Shown here in pieces: positions 27,554-28,478 of a stretch of DNA of 28,478 nt. The first letter of the stretch is position 1. Each line of letters begins with the position of its first letter. The notes under the pieces were generated by a model. That model was not told where the DNA came from. It ran no database searches and was given only the letters and a program-made list of their open reading frames with translations. Origin of the DNA: a virus; the IMG/VR virus record IMGVR_UViG_3300023180_000301, positions 1 to 28,478 of that record; one strand, written 5' to 3'. The translations under genes and the position numbers were made by a program.

Positions 27554-28012
27554 ATGGCGGAAGTAGAATTTGCAGGGATGACCTTCAAAGGTGGGAAGAT
27601 GATGATTCTTCTCACAGCACTATCCACTTTGGGTGGTGGACTTTGGGGTGGTTTCGAATTCTATAAGGACTACATGGATATGAAGGAGATAATCCAGAAC
27701 ATCGATGTAGGAGAGATAGAAGCACGAAACAATGTCATCGAAACAAAACTAGATGAAGCGATTGATTACTCAAGAAGCATTAAGAACGATCTGAGAGATG
27801 ACTTCAATCGGATGGAGAAGAATGTGGATCGAATCGAAGACCAGAATCGGGAAATGGAAGATAAAGTCAAAGATATGATTGACAAGGCGACTGAACGTTT
27901 TGACAATCGTAGGGAGAGTTTACAGACAGATACGGAGATTAAAATTACTGCCGTTGAAAAACGACTGAATGATAAAATCCAGAATGTGCTGAACAACCCT
28001 CTCGCTGACTAG
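27554..28012 (+). CDS. Membrane-anchored coiled-coil protein
   Basis: The product is 152 residues. An N-terminal piece (VEFAGMTFKGGK) precedes a single membrane helix at about 17-37 (MILLTALSTLGGGLWGGFEF). A long coiled coil from about 60 to 148 follows (SRSIKNDLRDDFNRMEKNVDRI, VKDMIDKATERFDNRRES). It has the plan of an inner-membrane spanin or a virion-attached membrane protein, but lacks the features needed to say which. Proteins of this layout recur in marine T4-like phages. It is 3 bases after the preceding stop. Confidence 0.6.
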   Translation: MAEVEFAGMTFKGGKMMILLTALSTLGGGLWGGFEFYKDYMDMKEIIQNIDVGEIEARNNVIETKLDEAIDYSRSIKNDLRDDFNRMEKNVDRIEDQNREMEDKVKDMIDKATERFDNRRESLQTDTEIKITAVEKRLNDKIQNVLNNPLAD

Positions 28013-28029
28013 ATAGGGAGTACAGACTC

Positions 28030-28242
28030 ATGCGTGTTAAAATAACGTTTGTTAATGGAGGCACGATTAGTGGTAGGTTAAGTGGGGACGATGAGGTTTA
28101 TGCCACATTGAAACCCAAGGACGTAATCCCTTGGGTTATGAACGACGATAGAAAGTTCATTCCTTTTACCCAACCGAGTGGTATTGAGGTTCATTTGAAC
28201 AAATCAAATATCGCTTTAATCGTGTTAGATGAGGAGGATTAA
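28030..28242 (+). CDS. Small beta-rich hypothetical protein (70 aa)
   Basis: The product is 70 residues with strand-like segments (VKITFVNGGTISGRLSGDD, PSGIEVHLNKSNIALIVLDE), and no cysteine or membrane helix. The F-x-N-G-x-x-x-x-G-x-L pattern suggests a small barrel of Sm- or SH3-type; the family is unknown. Site gatagggag precedes ATG 28030. Its stop is directly followed by the ATG of the next gene. Confidence 0.55.
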   Translation: MRVKITFVNGGTISGRLSGDDEVYATLKPKDVIPWVMNDDRKFIPFTQPSGIEVHLNKSNIALIVLDEED

Positions 28243-28350
28243 ATGGAACGGGAATTCATTTCCCGCGAAATTTTATATAAGACCCAGTTCATGCTTATGT
28301 GTAGCATTGGACTAAACATAGGACTATTACTTGGTTTTATAATAATCTAA
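28243..28350 (+). CDS. Small single-TM protein (35 aa)
   Basis: ATG 28243 follows a strong gaggaggat. The 35-residue product has a charged N terminus (MEREFISREILYK) and a hydrophobic C terminus (FMLMCSIGLNIGLLLGFIII) that is one membrane helix. It is the last gene before the terminator. No family is recognised; small membrane proteins of this sort are common next to phage lysis genes, which is not proof here. Confidence 0.55.
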   Translation: MEREFISREILYKTQFMLMCSIGLNIGLLLGFIII

Positions 28351-28360
28351 CTCAGCGGGA

Positions 28361-28385
28361 GGGGGACTTTGGTCCCCCTTTTTTT
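28361..28385 (+). terminator. Rho-independent terminator
   Basis: GGGGGAC (28361-28367) and GTCCCCC (28372-28378) pair fully around the four-base loop TTTG. Seven T residues follow at 28379-28385. It is the strongest terminator in the window and ends the cassette begun at the late promoter 24765. Confidence 0.92.
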
Positions 28386-28386
28386 A

Positions 28387-28432
28387 TGCGCATATAAGTG
28401 TTATTTTTAACATTTTAGTGCGCATAAAAGTG
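28387..28432 (+). repeat. Tandem promoter-like repeat after the terminator
   Basis: TGCGCATATAAGTG (28387-28400) and TGCGCATAAAAGTG (28419-28432) differ at one base and are 32 bases apart. Both include an AT-rich TATAAG/TAAAAG core ahead of the next gene. They may be paired regulator sites or promoter elements. Confidence 0.4.
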
Positions 28433-28470
28433 ACTTTTATAAGTATTAGTTTGGATGTCAGGAGACAATT

Positions 28471-28478
28471 ATGCGGTA
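28471..28478 (+). CDS. Start of a further gene, cut by the window edge
   Basis: AGGAGA (28460-28465) is followed after five bases by ATG 28471 and then CGG at the edge. The strong site and spacing, and the terminator upstream, suggest that a new transcription unit starts here. The product cannot be judged from two codons. Confidence 0.4.

Noticed and set aside
1-28478. CRISPR array, insertion sequence, integrase or attachment site
   Set aside because: No regularly spaced repeats, transposase or integrase motifs or terminal inverted repeats were seen; tRNA genes are complete and have no direct-repeat copy in the window.

Overview
The window looks like part of the genome of a large lytic tailed phage with T4-like (myovirus) regulation, most likely marine. 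The grounds are: every supported gene is on the + strand; genes are packed with ATGA/TAATG overlaps; many are tiny unknown genes; two tRNA genes are present; and there is a Dam-type methylase, several auxiliary metabolic genes, T4-late-type TATAAATA boxes ahead of structural-type genes, and proteins with T4-like capsid-targeting N termini. The host cannot be read from the sequence. Secreted proteins with signal peptides and a lipobox point to a Gram-negative bacterium. No terminase, portal, major capsid or polymerase gene lies in the window.

Layout. 1-3327: end of a SleB-like cell-wall hydrolase, a DUF3310-like protein, a D12-class Dam methylase, a small membrane protein, a ribbon-helix-helix protein, a DUF2693-like protein and two overlapping oxygenase-type genes. 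3504-5364: a 43-aa ORF, a peroxiredoxin, a cupin and a SAM methyltransferase. 5401-10841: three short transcription units, each behind a sigma70-like promoter, carrying small unknown genes, a DUF6891-like protein with a DnaJ-type zinc-finger insertion, a radical SAM/SPASM enzyme, a DUF932 protein and a periplasmic protein plus LPP20-like lipoprotein pair, closed by a terminator. 10871-12236: a long inverted repeat, a fourth promoter, an HExxH metallopeptidase, a MESH1-like (p)ppGpp hydrolase, tRNA-Tyr and tRNA-Pro. 12281-14900: a fifth promoter and a run of very small genes including a Bfd-like ferredoxin, a third oxygenase and a DUF1289 protein.

14902-23184: late-type region. Six successive genes start with a related leader (MLSF, MIPSFK or MKSF), resembling the capsid-targeting sequence of T4 internal head proteins, and several carry acidic sites of the form (I/V/L)-x-E followed by A or S that resemble T4 prohead-protease sites. 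They encode a ligase-like nucleotidyltransferase, a very basic protein, an NMNAT/cytidylyltransferase-like protein, a DUF3008 protein, a modular polyprotein and a DUF6321 protein. The inference is that these are packaged in the head, cut by the prohead protease and possibly ejected with DNA. 23189-24760 is a large virion-type protein. 24803-28012 is a cassette behind a late promoter: four proteins with N-terminal signal peptides plus one with a chaperone-like fold, then a membrane-anchored coiled coil. A clear rho-independent terminator at 28361-28385 ends this unit, and a new unit begins at the right edge.

The two most interesting signals are the cluster of capsid-targeted enzymes and polyproteins (16340-21290) and the family of early promoters sharing a TTAC-N3-GTAA dyad just after the -10 box.
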